NCBI RefSeq assembly: GCF_033807715.1
Contig: NC_084597.1
Coordinates: 5,997,847-6,061,846, forward strand
Origin: Cololabis saira
Taxonomy: Eukaryota > Chordata > Actinopteri > Beloniformes > Belonidae
Reading direction: 5' to 3'
Length of the DNA stretch: 64,000 nt
Shown here: piece after piece, positions 33,127-45,682 of the stretch
Position numbering within the stretch: the first letter of the stretch is position 1
How the letters are laid out: each line of letters starts with the position of its first letter
Notes under the pieces: model-generated
Seen by the model: only the letters and a program-made list of their open reading frames with translations
Database searches by the model: none
What the model was told of the DNA's origin: nothing
Program-made: the position numbers and the translations under genes

Positions 33127-33373
33127 ATTAGGGCCAGGCAGGAGAAAAATAAAAATAATATTTTAGAGGAGAAAGATTTTTTTTTCATTATGCACTTCGA
33201 GAAAAAAGTGGAAATGTCGAAAAAAAAAAGTAGAAATTTGAGATTAATGTTGAAATACAATTTAGAGAAAAAAGTTGGAATGTCGAGAAAAAGTCAAAAT
33301 TTCGAGAAAAAAGTCTAAATGTCGAGATTAAAAAGGAAAGGAAAAAGGAGAAAAAAAGGGAAAAAAAGAAGAA
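33127..33373. repeat. About 20-bp purine-rich minisatellite (TCGAGAAAAAAGT units)
   Basis: Begins with TATTAGGGCCAGG, like the end of the 19954-20718 element, then divergent units of GAAATGTCGAGAAAAAAGT. Its complement appears at 8515-8625 inside a hAT element. Confidence 0.75.
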
Positions 33374-35189
33374 TTAAAGCTGCAAGCAGCGATGAACGGG
33401 CCCTCGCACTCACAGCCACCGCCCCCCATAAGAATATCAGAAATGACACTTACGACTTCCTATGTCAAACCATTCAAAAGTTATAGCAGAAAAAAGGGAC
33501 AACCAATCAGAAGAAGGGGCGGGGCTAATTCAGGCCAATGAAGGTCAACGACTCCATACAGAATCTGATGACACCACCCACGACTCTCTATGTCAAAACA
33601 TTCAAAAGTTATAGCAGAAAATCGGGACAACCAATCAGAAGAAGGGGCGGGGCTAATTTTCACCAATTATGGTCAAGGACTCAATACCAAGTCCCATGAC
33701 ACCACCCACGACTCTTTATGTCAAACTATTCAAAAGTTATGGCACAGAAAAGTATTCTAGGGGGCGCTGTTAAGCCGTTAGGCCACGCCCATTAATGTAA
33801 ACCATGAAATATCAAATGTATCGCCAGGCCTGGCTTGGTGCACAATTTGGTGACTTTTGGAGAACTATCAAATATGGACCAATCAGATGAAGGGGGGCGC
33901 GCTTTTTGGCGTCTAGCGTCGCCACGGTAACACTTTTGAAAGAGAAAAGTAATGCGCATAGTTGCAAGATGAAGACGCACATTTTGATGTATAACACACT
34001 TGGGGCCACGTTATGGTTGGGCCATATTAATTGCCGAAGGAATGGCATAAATTGCGCCAAAATTACACAATTAATTCAAAATGGCTGACTTCCTGTTCGG
34101 TTTTGGCCATGGTGCCAAGAGACTTTTCTTTAAGTTGCAACATGATGCAGGTGTGTACCGATTTTCGTGCATGTACGTCAAACCGTATTGTGGGGCTTGA
34201 GGCACAAAGTTTTCCGGGGGGCGCTGTTGAGCCGTAAGGCCACGCCCATTAATGCAAACCATGAAATATCAAATTTATCACCAGGCCTGCCTTGCATGCA
34301 AAATTTGGTGACTTTTAGGGAACTATCAAATATGGACCAATCAGAGGAAGGGGGGGTGCGCTTTTTGGCGTCTAGCGTCGCCACGGTAACACTTTTGAAA
34401 GAGAAAAGTAATGCGCGTAGTCGCAGGATAGAGACGCACGTTTTGATGTATAACACACCTGGGTGCACGTTACAGTTCGGGCCGTATTAATTCTCGAAGG
34501 AATGGCTCATATTGCTCCAAAATTACGCAATTAATTCAGAATGTTCAAAATGGCCGACTTCCTGTTCGGTTTCGGCCATGGTGCCAAGAGCTTTTCTTTA
34601 AGTTGCGACATGATACAGGTGTGTACCGATTTTCGTTCACGTACGTCACACCGTATTCTGGGGCTTGAGGCGCAAAGTTTTTTCTGTCTGAACCAACCAG
34701 ATGAAGGGTGGGCGCGCTTTTTGGCGTCTAGCGTCGCCACGGTAACGCTTTTGAAAGAGAAAAGTAATGCGTGTTGTCGCAGGATTGGAGACGCACATTT
34801 TGATGTATAACACACTTGGGGGCACGTTACGGTTTGGGCCGTATTAACTGCCGAAGGAATGGCATAAATTGCGCCAAAGTGACACGATTAATTCAAAATG
34901 ACTGACTTCCTGTTCGGTTTCGGCCATGTCGCCAAGAGACTTTTCTTTAAGTTGTGCCATGATACAGGTGAGTAGCGATTTTCGTGCATGTACGTCAAAC
35001 CGTATTGTGGGGCTTGAGGCACAAAGTTTTCCGGGGGGCGCTGTTGAGCCATTTTGCCACGCCCATTAATGTAAACCATTAAATATCAAATTTTTCGCCA
35101 AGCCTGACTTGCATGCAAAATTTGGTGACTTTTTGGGCACGTTTAGGGTGGCAAAAAGTCCCTCATTTCGTCAGAAGAAAAAAGAAAAA
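33374..35189 (+). repeat. Array unit 1
   Basis: Starts TTAAAGCTGCAAGCAGC. Has the leading CCAAT/GC-box segment in two copies, then three to four monomers, and ends at GTCAGAAGAAA without a terminal hairpin unit. No tRNA-like module. Confidence 0.85.
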
Positions 35190-37370
35190 TTAAAGCTGCA
35201 AGCAGCGATGAACGGGCCCTCGCACTCACGGCCACCGCCCCCCATAAGCATATCAGAAATGACACCACCCACGACTTCCTATGTCAAACCATTCAAAAGT
35301 TATAGCAGAAAAAAGGGACAACCAATCAGAAGAAGGGGCGGGGCTAATTCAGGCCAATGAAGGTCAAGGACTCCATAAAGAATCTGATGACACCACCCAC
35401 GACTCTCTATGTCAAACCATTCCAAAGTTATAGCAGAAAATCGGGACAACCAATCAGAAGAAGGGGCGGGGCTAATTAAGGCCAACGAAGCTTAAGGACT
35501 CATTACAGAGTCCCATGACACCACCCACAACTTCCTATGTCAAACCATTAAAAAGTTATAGCAGAAAAAAGGGACAACCAATCAGAAGAAGGGGCGGGGC
35601 TAATTCAGGCCAATGAAGGTCAAGGACTCCATAAAGAATCTGATGAGACCACCCACGACTCTCTATGTCAAACCATTCCAAAGTTATAGCAGAAAATCGG
35701 GACAACCAATCAGAAGAAGGAGCGGGGCTAATTAAGGCCAACGAAGCTTAAGGACTCATTACAGAGTCCCATGACACCACCCACAACTTCCTATGTCAAA
35801 CCATTCAAAAGTTATGGCAGATAAAAGTATTCTAGGGGGCGCTGTTGAGCCGTTAGGCCACGCCCATTAATGCAAACCATGAAATATCAAATTTATCGCC
35901 AAGTCTGGCTTGCGTGCAAAATTTGGTGACTTTTGGAGAACTATCAAATATGGACCAATCACATGAAGGGCGGGCGCGCCTTTTGGCGTCTAGCGTCGCC
36001 ACGGTAACACTTCTGAAAGAGAAAAGTAATGCGTGGTGTCGCAGGATGTAGACGCACATTTTGATGTATAACACACCTGGGTGCACGTTACGGTTCGGGC
36101 TGAATTAACTGCCGAAGGAATGGCATAAATTTCGCCAAAATGACACAATTTATTCAAAATGGCCGACATCCTGTTCGGTTTCGGCCATGGCTCCAAGAGA
36201 CTTTTCTTTAAGTTGTGCCATGATACAGGTGTGTAGCGATTTTCGTGCATGTACGTCAAACCATATTGTGGGGCTTGAGGCACAAAGTTTTCCGGGTGGC
36301 GCTGTTGAGCCATTTTGCCACGCCCATTAATGCAAACCATGAAATATCAAATTTATCGCCAGGCCTGGCTTGCATGCCAAATTTGGTGCCTTTTGGGGAA
36401 CTATCAAATATGGACCAATCAGATGAAGGGGGGGTGCGCTTGTTGGCGTCTAGCGTCGCCACGGTAACACTTTTGAAAGAGAAAAGTAATGCGTGTAGTC
36501 GCAGGATAGAGACGCATATTTTGATGTATAACACATCTGGGTTCACGATACGGTTCGGGCTGAATTAACTCTCGAAGGAATGGCAGATATTGCTCCAAAA
36601 TTACGCGATTAATTCAGAATGTTCAAAATGGCCGACTTCCTGTTCGGTTTCGGCCATGGCGCCAAGAGACTTTTCTTTTAGTTGCGACATGATACAGGTG
36701 TGTACAGATTTCCGTTCATGTACGTCAAAGCGTATTATGGGGCTTGAGGCGCAAAGTTTTTTCTGTCTGAACCAATCAGATGAAGGGTGGGCACGCTTTT
36801 TGGCGTCTAGCGTCGCCACGGTAACACTTCTGAAAGACAAAAGTAATGCGTGTAGTCGCAGGATGGAGATGCACATTTTGATGTATAACACACCTGGGTG
36901 CACGTTACGGTTCGGGCTGAATTAACTGCCGAAGGAATGGCATAAATTTCGCCAAAATGACACGATTAATTCAAAATGGCCGACATCCTGTTCGGTTTCG
37001 GCCATGGCTCCAAGAGACTTTTCTTTAAGTTGGGCCATGATACAGGTGTGTACCGATTTTCGTGCATGTACGTCAAACCGTATCGTGGGGCTTGAGGCAC
37101 AAAGTTTTCATGGGGGCGCTGTTGAGCCATTTTGCCACGCCCATTAATGCAAACCATTAAATATCAAATTTTTCGCCAGGCCTGACTTGGGTGCAAAATT
37201 TGGTGACTTTTTGGGCACGTTTAGGGGGGCAAAAAGGCCTTCCTTTTGTCAGGAAAATAATAATAAAAATTCCTGCAAATACAATAGGGCCTTCGCACTG
37301 CAAGTGCTCGGGCCCTAAAAATTCCTACTGATACAATAGGGCCTTCGCACTGAAGGTGCTCGGGCCCTAA
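35190..37370 (+). repeat. Array unit 2, with two terminal hairpin units
   Basis: Leading segment is repeated about four times (35270-35800), followed by monomers and two 50-bp terminal units (37268-37319 and 37320-37370) that end GGGCCCTAA. Structurally one of the most complete units. Confidence 0.88.
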
Positions 37371-37928
37371 AAAAAAGAAAAAAGAAGAAAAAAAGAGAAG
37401 AAAAAAAGGAAAATTAAAGCTGCAAGCAGCGATGAACGGGCCCTCGCACTCACGTCCACCGCCCCCCATAAGCATATCAGAAATGACACCACCCACGACT
37501 CTCTATGTCAACCCATTCAAAAGTTATAGCAGAAAAAAGGAACAACCAATCAGAGGAAGGGGCGGGGCTAATTCAGGCCAATGAAGGTCAAGGACTCCAT
37601 ACAGAGTCTAATGACACCACCCACAACTTCCTATGTCAAACCATTCAAAAGTTATGGCAGAGAAAAGTATTCTAGGGGGCGCTGTTGAGCCGTTAGGCCA
37701 CGCCCATTAATGCAAACCATTAAATATCAAATGTATCACCAGGCCTGGCTTGCATGCAAAATTTGGTGACTTTTGGAGAACTATCAAATATGGACCAATC
37801 AGATGAAGGGGACGAGCGCTTTTTCACGTCTAGCGTCGCCACGGTAACACTTTTGAAAGAGAAAAGTAATGTGCGTCGTCGCAGGAAAGAGACGCACATC
37901 TTGATGTAAAAAAAACACAAAATTTCAG

Positions 37929-37998
37929 CATCCTGCCAGGCTCGAACTCCCAACCACCGGCACCAAAGATCGCAATGATCTGGTTGAGCTATATCTCT
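37929..37998 (-). other. tRNA-like sequence 1 (antisense in the array)
   Basis: On the minus strand TATAGCTCAACCAGATC (A-box-like) and GGGAGTTCGAGCC (B-box-like) are spaced as in a tRNA, with a TCTTTG loop between them. Stem pairing is poor, so it is a decayed tRNA derivative, not a working gene. Confidence 0.6.
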
Positions 37999-38208
37999 GC
38001 TAATACCTCATATTGACTTACTGGCTTAGGCTAGACCAAGATAGCGATATAATGTCTGGAACTTTTTTTTCCTAATTTTTTAAATATTTGTAAGGTATAA
38101 ATATTAGTAAAACACTACTATTTTATTATTACTTTTTCTGTAACCATTCTACCGCGGTTCTAAGCGGGCTGAGCACGGGACTATTTCTAACGTCACCACA
38201 TTACAACA

Positions 38209-38356
38209 GCTGATTGGTCGGGGGGCGGGGCCGTCATCACCCTACTCGCCACTGATTGGTCGGGGGGCGGGGCCGTCATCACCCTACTCGCTGATTGGTC
38301 GGGGGGCGGGGCCGTCATCACCTTACTCGCCACTGATTGGTCGGGGGGCGGGGCCG
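38209..38356. repeat. 42-bp minisatellite 1 (CCAAT plus GC box)
   Basis: Four units of CACTGATTGGTCGGGGGGCG plus GGGCCGTCATCACCCTACTCGC, the last one changing to GGGGCCGGCAGACG. Each unit has an inverted CCAAT (ATTGG) and a GGGGCGGGGC GC box. Confidence 0.93.
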
Positions 38357-39986
38357 GCAGACGTTTGAATCAGGAAGCGGGAACCAAAACCATTAAAAAG
38401 TTATAGCAGAAAAAAGGGACAACCAATCAGAAGAAGGGGCGGGGCTAATTAAGGCCAACGAAGCTTAAGGACTCATTACTGAGTCCCATGACACCACCCA
38501 CAACTTCCTATGTCAAACCATTCAAAAGTTATGGCAGATAAAAGTATTCTAGGGGGCGCTGTTGAGCCGTTAGGCCACGCCCATTAATGCAAACCATGAA
38601 ATATCAAATGTATCGCCAAGTCTGACTTGCATGCAAAATTTGATTACTTTTGGAGAACTATCAAATATGGACCAATCAGATGAAGGGGGGGCGCGCCTTT
38701 TGGCGTCTAGCGTCGCCACGGTAACACTTTTGAAAGAGAAAAGTAATGCGTGTAGTCCCAGGATGGAGACGCACATTTTGATGTATAACACACCTGGGTG
38801 CACATTACGGTTCGGGCCGTATTAATTGCCGAAGGAATGGCATAAATTGCGCCAAAATTACACAATTAATTCAAAATGGCCGACTTCCTGTTCGGTTTCG
38901 GCCATGGCTCCAAGAGACTTTTCTTGAAGTTGTGCCATGATACAGGTGTGTAGCGATTTTCGTGCATTTACGTCAAACCGTATCGTGGGGCTTGAGGCAC
39001 AAAGTTTTCCGGGGGGCGCTGTTGAGCCATTTTGCCACGCCCATTAATGTAAACCATAAAATATCAAATTTACCGCCAGGCCTGGCTTGCATGCCAAATT
39101 TGGTGCCTTTTGGGGAACTATCAAATATGGACCAATCAGATGAAGGGGGGGTGCGCTTGTTGGCGTCTAGCGTCGCCACGGTAACACTTTTGAAAGAGAA
39201 AAGTAATGCGTGTAGTCGCAGGATGGAGACGCACATTTTGATGTATAACACATCTGGGTGCACGATACGGTTCGGGCCGTATTAATTCTCGAAGGAATGG
39301 CATATATTGCTCCAAAATTACGCGATTAATTCAGAATGTTCAAAATGGCCGACTTCCTGTTCGGTTTCGGCCATGGCGCCAAGAGACTTTTCTTTAAGTT
39401 GCGACATGATACAGGTGTGTACCGATTTTCGTTCATGTACGTCAAAGCGTATTATGGGGCTTGAGGCGCAAAGTTTTTTCGGTCTGAACCAATCAGATGA
39501 AGGGTGGGCGCGCTTTTTGTCGTCTAGCGTCGCCACGGTAACGCTTTTGAAAGAGAAAAGTAATGCGTGGTGTCGGAGGATGGAGTCGCACATTTTGATG
39601 TATAACACACTTGGGGGCACGTTACGGTTCGGGCCGTATTAACTGCCGAAGGAAGGGCATAAATTGCGCCAAAATTACACAATTAATTCAAAATGGCCGA
39701 CTTCCTGTTCGGTTTCGGGCATGGCTCCAAGAGACTTTTCTTGAAGTTGTGCCATGATACAGGTGTGTAGCGATTTTCGTGCATGTACGTCAAACCGTAT
39801 CGTGGGGCTTGAGGCACAAAGTTTTCAAGGGGGCGCTGTTGAGCCATTTTGCCACGCCCATTAATGCAAACCATTAAATATCAAATTTTTCGCCAGGCCT
39901 GCCTTGCATGCAAAATTTGGTGACTTTTTGGGCACGTTTAGGGGGGCAAACAGGCCCTCCTTTCGTCAGAAAAATAATAATAATAA

Positions 39987-41618
39987 TTAAAGCTGCAAGC
40001 AGCAATGAACGGGCCCTCGCACTCACGGCCACCGCCCCCCATAAGCATATCAGAAATGACACCACCCACGACTTCCTATGTCAAACCATTCAAAAGTTAT
40101 AGCAGAAAAAAGGGACAACCAATCAGAAGAAGAGGCGGGGCTAATTCAGGCCAATGAAGGCCAAGGGCTCCATAAATAATCTGATGACACCACCCACGAC
40201 TCTCTATGTCAAACCATTCCAAAGTTATAGCAGAAAATCGGGACAACCAATCAGAAGAAGGGGCGGGGCTAATTAAGGCCAACGAAGCTTAAGGACTCAT
40301 TACAGAGTCCCATGACACCACCCACAACTTCCTATGTCAAACCATTCAAAAGTTATGGCAGATAAAAGTATTCTAGGGGGCGCTGTTGAGCCGTTAGGCA
40401 ACGCCCATTAATGCAAACCATGAAATATCAAATTTATCGCCAAGTCTGTCTTGCATGCAAAATTTGGTGACTTTTGGAGAACTATCAAATATGGACCAAT
40501 CAGATTTCAAAATGGCCGACTTCCTGTTCGGTTTCGGCCATGGCTCCAAGAGACTTTTCTTTAAGTTGTGACATGATACAGATGTGTAGCGATTTTCGTG
40601 CATGTACGTCGAACTGTATTGTTGGGCTTGAGGCACAAAGTTTTCCGGGGGGCGCTGTTGAGCCGTTTTGCCACGCCCATTAATGCAAACCATGAAATAT
40701 CAAATTTATCGCCAGGCCTGGCTTGCGTGCCAAATTTGGTGACTTTTGGGGAACTATCAAATATGGACCAATCAGATGAAGGGGGGCGCGCCTTATGGCG
40801 TCTAGCGTCGCCACGGTAACACTTTTGAAAGAGAAAAGTAATGCGTGTAGTCGCAGGATGAAGACACACATTTTGATGTATAACACATCTGGGTGCACGT
40901 TACGGTTCGGGCCGTATTAATTCTCGAAGGAATGGCATATATTGCTCCAAAATTACGCAATTAATTCAGATTGTTCAAAATGGCCGACTTCCTGTTCGGT
41001 TTCGGCCATGGCGCCAAGAGACTTTTCTTTTAGTTGCGACATGATACAGGTGTGTACCGATTTTCGTTCATGTACGTCAAACCGTATTATGGGGCTTGAG
41101 GCGCAAAGTTTTTTCTGTCAGAACCAATCAGATGAAGGGTGGGCGCGCTTTTTGGTGTCTAGCGTCGTCACGGTAACGCTTTTGAAAGAGAAAAGTAATG
41201 CGTGGTGTCGGAGGATGGAGACGCACATTTTGATGTATAACACACTTGGGGGCACGTTACGGTTCGGGCCGTATTAACTGCCGAAGGAATGGCATAAATT
41301 TCGCCAAAATGACACGATTAATTCAAAATGGCAGACTTCCTGTTCGGTTTCGGCCACGGCACCAAGAGACTTTTCTTTAAGTTGCGCCATGATACAGGTG
41401 TGTACCGAATTTTGTGCATGTACGTCAAACCGTATCGTGGGGCTTGAGGCACAAAGTTTTCAAGGGGGCGCTGTTGAGCCATTTTGCCACGCCTATTAAT
41501 GCGAACCATAAAATATCAAATTTTTCGCCAGGCCTGACTTGCGTGCAAAATTTGGTGACTTTTTGGGCATGTTTAGGGGGGCAAAAAGGCCTTCCTTTCG
41601 TCAGAAAAATAATAATAA
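39987..41618 (+). repeat. Array unit 4, near-identical to unit 10
   Basis: Exactly 1,632 bp, the same length as unit 10 (58053-59684, 18,066 bp away). Only isolated substitutions were seen between them (for example T at 40227, C at 58293). Both have a shortened first monomer (a deletion joining CCAATCAGATT to TCAAAATGG). Confidence 0.93.
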
Positions 41619-42147
41619 TTAAAGCTGCAAGCAGCGATGAACGGGCCCTCGCGCTCACGTCCACCGCCCCCCATAAGCATATCAGAAATGACACCACCCA
41701 CGACTCTCTATGTCAACCCATTCAAAAGTTATAGCAGAAAAAAGGAACAACCAATCAGAGGAAGGGGCGGGGCTAATTCAGGCCAATGAAGGTCAAGGAC
41801 TCATTACAGAGTCCCATGACACCACCCACAACTTCCTATGTCAAACCATTCAAAAGTTATGGCAGAGAAAAGTATTCTAGGGGGCGCTGTTGAGCCGTTA
41901 GGCCACGCCCATTAATGCAAACCATTAAATATCAAATGTATCACCAGGCCTGGCTTGCATGCAAAATTTGGTGACTTTTGGAGAACTATCAAATATGGAC
42001 CAATCAGATGAAGGGGACGAGCGCTTTTTCACGTCTAGCGTCGCCACGGTAACACTTTTGAAAGAGAAAAGTAATGTGCGTTGTCGCAGGAAAGAGACGC
42101 ACATCTTGATGTAAAAAAAACACAAAATTTGCTTACAAATATATCGG

Positions 42148-42217
42148 CATCCTGCCAGGCTCGAACTCCCAACCACCGGCACCAAAGATCGCAATGATCT
42201 GGTTGAGCTATATCTCA
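42148..42217 (-). other. tRNA-like sequence 2
   Basis: Almost identical to tRNA-like sequence 1: minus-strand TATAGCTCAACCAGATC and GGGAGTTCGAGCC. Flanked at the 3' side (minus strand) by T-rich sequence that could stop RNA polymerase III. Confidence 0.6.
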
Positions 42218-42426
42218 GCTGATACCACACATTGACTTACTGCCTTAGGAGAGACCAAGATAGCGATATAATGTCTGGACTTTTTATTCCTAATTTTTTA
42301 AATATTTGTAAGGTATAAATATTAGTAAAACACTACTATTTTATTATTACTTTTTCTGTAACCATTCTACCGCGGTTCTAACCGGGCTGAGCACGGGACT
42401 ATTTCTAACGTCACCACATTACAACA

Positions 42427-42579
42427 GCTGATTGGTCGGGGGGCGGGGCCGTCATCACCCTACTCGCCACTGATTGGTCGGGGGGCGGGGCCGTCATCAC
42501 CCTACTCGCCACTGATTGGTCGGGGGGCGGGGCCGTCATCACCCTACTCGCCACTGATTGGTCGGGGGGCGGGGCCGGC
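42427..42579. repeat. 42-bp minisatellite 2
   Basis: Four units, same sequence as 38209-38356. Confidence 0.93.
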
Positions 42580-43039
42580 AGACGTTTGAATCAGGAAGCG
42601 GGAGTCAAACCATTAAAAAGTTATAGCAGAAAAAAGGGACAACCAATCAGAAGAAGGGGCGGGGCTAATTAAGGCCAACGAAGCTTAAGGACTCATTACT
42701 GAGTCCCATGACACCACCCACAACTTCCTATGTCAAACCATTCAAAAGTTATGGCAGATAAAAGTATTCTAGGGGGCGCTGTTGAGCCGTTAGGCCACGC
42801 CCATTAATGCAAACCATGAAATATCAAATGTATCGCCAAGTCTGACTTGCATGCAAAATTTGATTACTTTTGGAGAACTATCAAATATGGACCAATCAGA
42901 TGAAGGGGACGAGCGCTTTTTCACGTCTAGCGTCGCCACGGTAACACTTTTGAAAGAGAAAAGTAATGTGCGTCGTCGCAGGAAAGAGACGCACATCTTG
43001 ATGTAAAAAAAACACAAAATTTGCTTACAAAAATATCAG

Positions 43040-43109
43040 CATCCTGCCAGGCTCGAACTCCCAACCACCGGCACCAAAGACCGCAATGATCTGGTTGAGC
43101 TATATCTCA
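43040..43109 (-). other. tRNA-like sequence 3
   Basis: As in tRNA-like sequence 2, with a GATCATTGCGGTC variant in the anticodon-side region. Confidence 0.6.
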
Positions 43110-43320
43110 GCTGATACCTCATTTTGACTTACTGGCTTAGGACAGACCAAGACAGCGATATAATCTCTGGAACTTTTTTTTCCTAATTTTTTAAATGTTT
43201 GTAAGATATAAATATTAGTAAAACACTACTATTTTATTATTACTTTTTCTGTAACCATTCTACCGCGGTTCTAACCGGGCTGAGCACGGGACTATTTCTA
43301 ACGTCACCACATTACAGGCA

Positions 43321-43430
43321 GCTGATTGGTCGGGGGGCGGGGCCGTCATCACCCTACTCGCCACTGATGTGTCGGGGGGCGGGCCGTCATCACCCTACTC
43401 GCCACTGATTGGTCGGGGGGCGGGGCCGGC
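43321..43430. repeat. 42-bp minisatellite 3
   Basis: About two and a half units; one is damaged (CACTGATGTGTCGG). Confidence 0.9.
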
Positions 43431-45238
43431 AGACGTTTGAATCAGGAAGCGGGAGTCAAACCATTAAAAAGTTATAGCAGAAAAAAGGGACAACCAATCA
43501 GAAGAAGGGGCGGGGCTAATTAAGGCCAACGAAGCTTAAGGACTCATTACTGAGTCCCATGACACCACCCACAACTTCCTATGTCAAACCATTCAAAAGT
43601 TATGGCAGATAAAAGTATTCTAGGGGGCGCTGTTGAGCCGTTAGGCCACGCCCATTAATGCAAACCATGAAATATCAAATGTATCGCCAAGTCTGACTTG
43701 CATGCAAAATTTGATTACTTTTGGAGAACTATCAAATATGGACCAATCAGATGAAGGGGGGGCGCGCCTTTTGGCGTCTAGCGTCGCCGTGGTAACACTT
43801 TTGAAAGAGAAAAGTAAGGCGTGGTGTCGCAGGATGGAGACGCACATTTTGATGTGTAACACACCTGGGTGCACATTACGGTTCGGGCCGTATTAATTGC
43901 CAAAGGAATGGCATAAATTGCGCCAAAATTACACAATTAATTCAAAATGGCCGACTTCCTGTTCGGTTTCGGCCATGGCTCCAAGAGACTTTTCTTGAAG
44001 TTGTGCCATGATACAGGTGTGTAGCGATTTTCGTGCATGTACGTCAAACCGTATCGTGGGGCTTGAGGCACAAAGTTTTCCGGGGGGCGCTGTTGAGCCA
44101 TTTTGCCACGCCCATTAATGCAAACCATTAAATATCAAATTTTTCGCCAGGCCTGGCTTGGGTGCAAAATTTGGTGACTTTTTGGGCACGTTTAGGGGGG
44201 CAAAAAGGCCCTCCTTTCGTCAGAAAAATAATAAGAATAATTAAAGCTGCAAGCAGCGATGAACGGGCCCTCGCACTCACGGCCACCGCCCCCCATAAGC
44301 ATATCAGAAATGACACCACCCACGACTTCCTATGTCAAACCATTCAAAAGTTCTAGCAGAAAAAAGGGACAACCAATCACAAGAAGGGGCGGGGCTAATT
44401 CAGGCCAATGAAGGTCAAGGACTCCATACAGAGTCTGATGACACCACCCACGACTCTCCATGTCAAACCATTCAAAAGTTATAGCAGGAAATAGGGACAA
44501 CCAATCAAAAGAAGGGGCGGGGCTAATTTTCACCAATTATGGTCAAGGACTCAATACTGAGTCCCATGACACCACCCATGACTCTTTATGTCAAACCATT
44601 CAAAATTTATGGCAGAGAAAAGTATTCTAGGGGGCGCTGTTGAGCCATTAGGCCACGCCCATTAATGCAAACCATGAAATATCAAATTTATCACCAGGCC
44701 TGGCTTGCATGCAAAATTTGGTGACTTTTGGAGAACTATCAAATATGGACCAATCAGATTAAGGGGGCACGCTTTTTGGCGTCTAGCATCGCCACAATAA
44801 CACTTTTGAAAGAGAAAAGTAATGCGCGTAGTCGCAAGATGGAGACGCACATTTTGAGGTATAAGTCACCTGGATGCACGTTACGGTTCGGGCCATATTA
44901 ATTGCCGAAGGAATGGCATTAATTGCGCCAAAATTACACAATTAATTCAAAATGGCCGACTTCCTGTTCAATTTCGGCCATGGCGCCAAGAGACTTTTCT
45001 TTAAGTTGCGACATGATACAGGTGTGTACCGATTTTCGTTCATGTACGTCAAACCGTATTATGGGGCTTGAGGCTCAATGTTTTTTCCCTCTGAACCAAT
45101 CAGATGAAGGGTGGGCGCACTTTTTGTTGTCTAGCGTTGCCGCGGTAACGCTTTTAAATGAGAAAAGTAATGTGCGTCGTTGCAGGACAGGGACGCACAT
45201 ATTGATGTAGAAAAAAAAAATTGCTGACCAAAAAGTCT

Positions 45239-45308
45239 GGATACTGCGGGAATCGAACTCTGATCTCTGACTCCAAAGACGGGAACGCTCTGGCTGAGCT
45301 AAGACTCA
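45239..45308 (-). other. tRNA-like sequence 4 (best preserved)
   Basis: Minus strand reads TTAGCTCAGCCAGAGC (a near-canonical D-arm and A box, with GCTC/GAGC pairing) and, further on, AGAGTTCGATTCCCGC (B box GTTCGATTCC). Between them is a GTCTTTG loop. Acceptor and T stems pair poorly. A run of ten T (minus strand) follows within 35 bases. Confidence 0.68.
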
Positions 45309-45528
45309 GCTTCTCATTTCTATTTGACCTACTCACTTAGGAGAGACCAACATATCGATATTTAGTAATGTAAGTCTGGAGCTGTTTTTTCTAATTTTTT
45401 TAAATATTTGTAAGTTATAAATATTAGTAAAACCCTACTATTTTAATTATTACTTTTTCTGTAACCATTCTGCCAAGGTTGTAACCGGGCTGAGCTGGGA
45501 ATATTTCTGACGTCACCACATTACAGGG

Positions 45529-45682
45529 AGCTGATTGGTCGGGGGGCGGGGCCGTCATCACCCTACTCGCCACCGATTGGTCGGGGGGCGGGGCCGTCAT
45601 CACCCTCCGCGCCACTGATTGGTCGGGAGGCGGGGCCGTCATCACCCTACTCGCCATCGATTGGTCGGGGGGCGGGGCCGGC
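45529..45682. repeat. 42-bp minisatellite 4
   Basis: Four units with CACCGATTGG and CGGGAGGCGG variants. This is the paralogous site of the transposon insertion in unit 7. Confidence 0.93.

Larger units (their letters stand above)
37414..39986 (+). repeat. Array unit 3, with tRNA-like module
   Basis: After the first monomer the sequence passes at about 37905 into the AT-rich tRNA-like and 42-bp minisatellite module, then returns at 38391 to the leading segment and further monomers. Confidence 0.88.
41619..44240 (+). repeat. Array unit 5, with two tRNA-like modules
   Basis: Two successive blocks (about 42600-43445 against 41740-42600) each contain a leading segment, part of a monomer, a tRNA-like sequence and a 42-bp minisatellite: an internal tandem duplication of roughly 850 bp. 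Confidence 0.87.
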
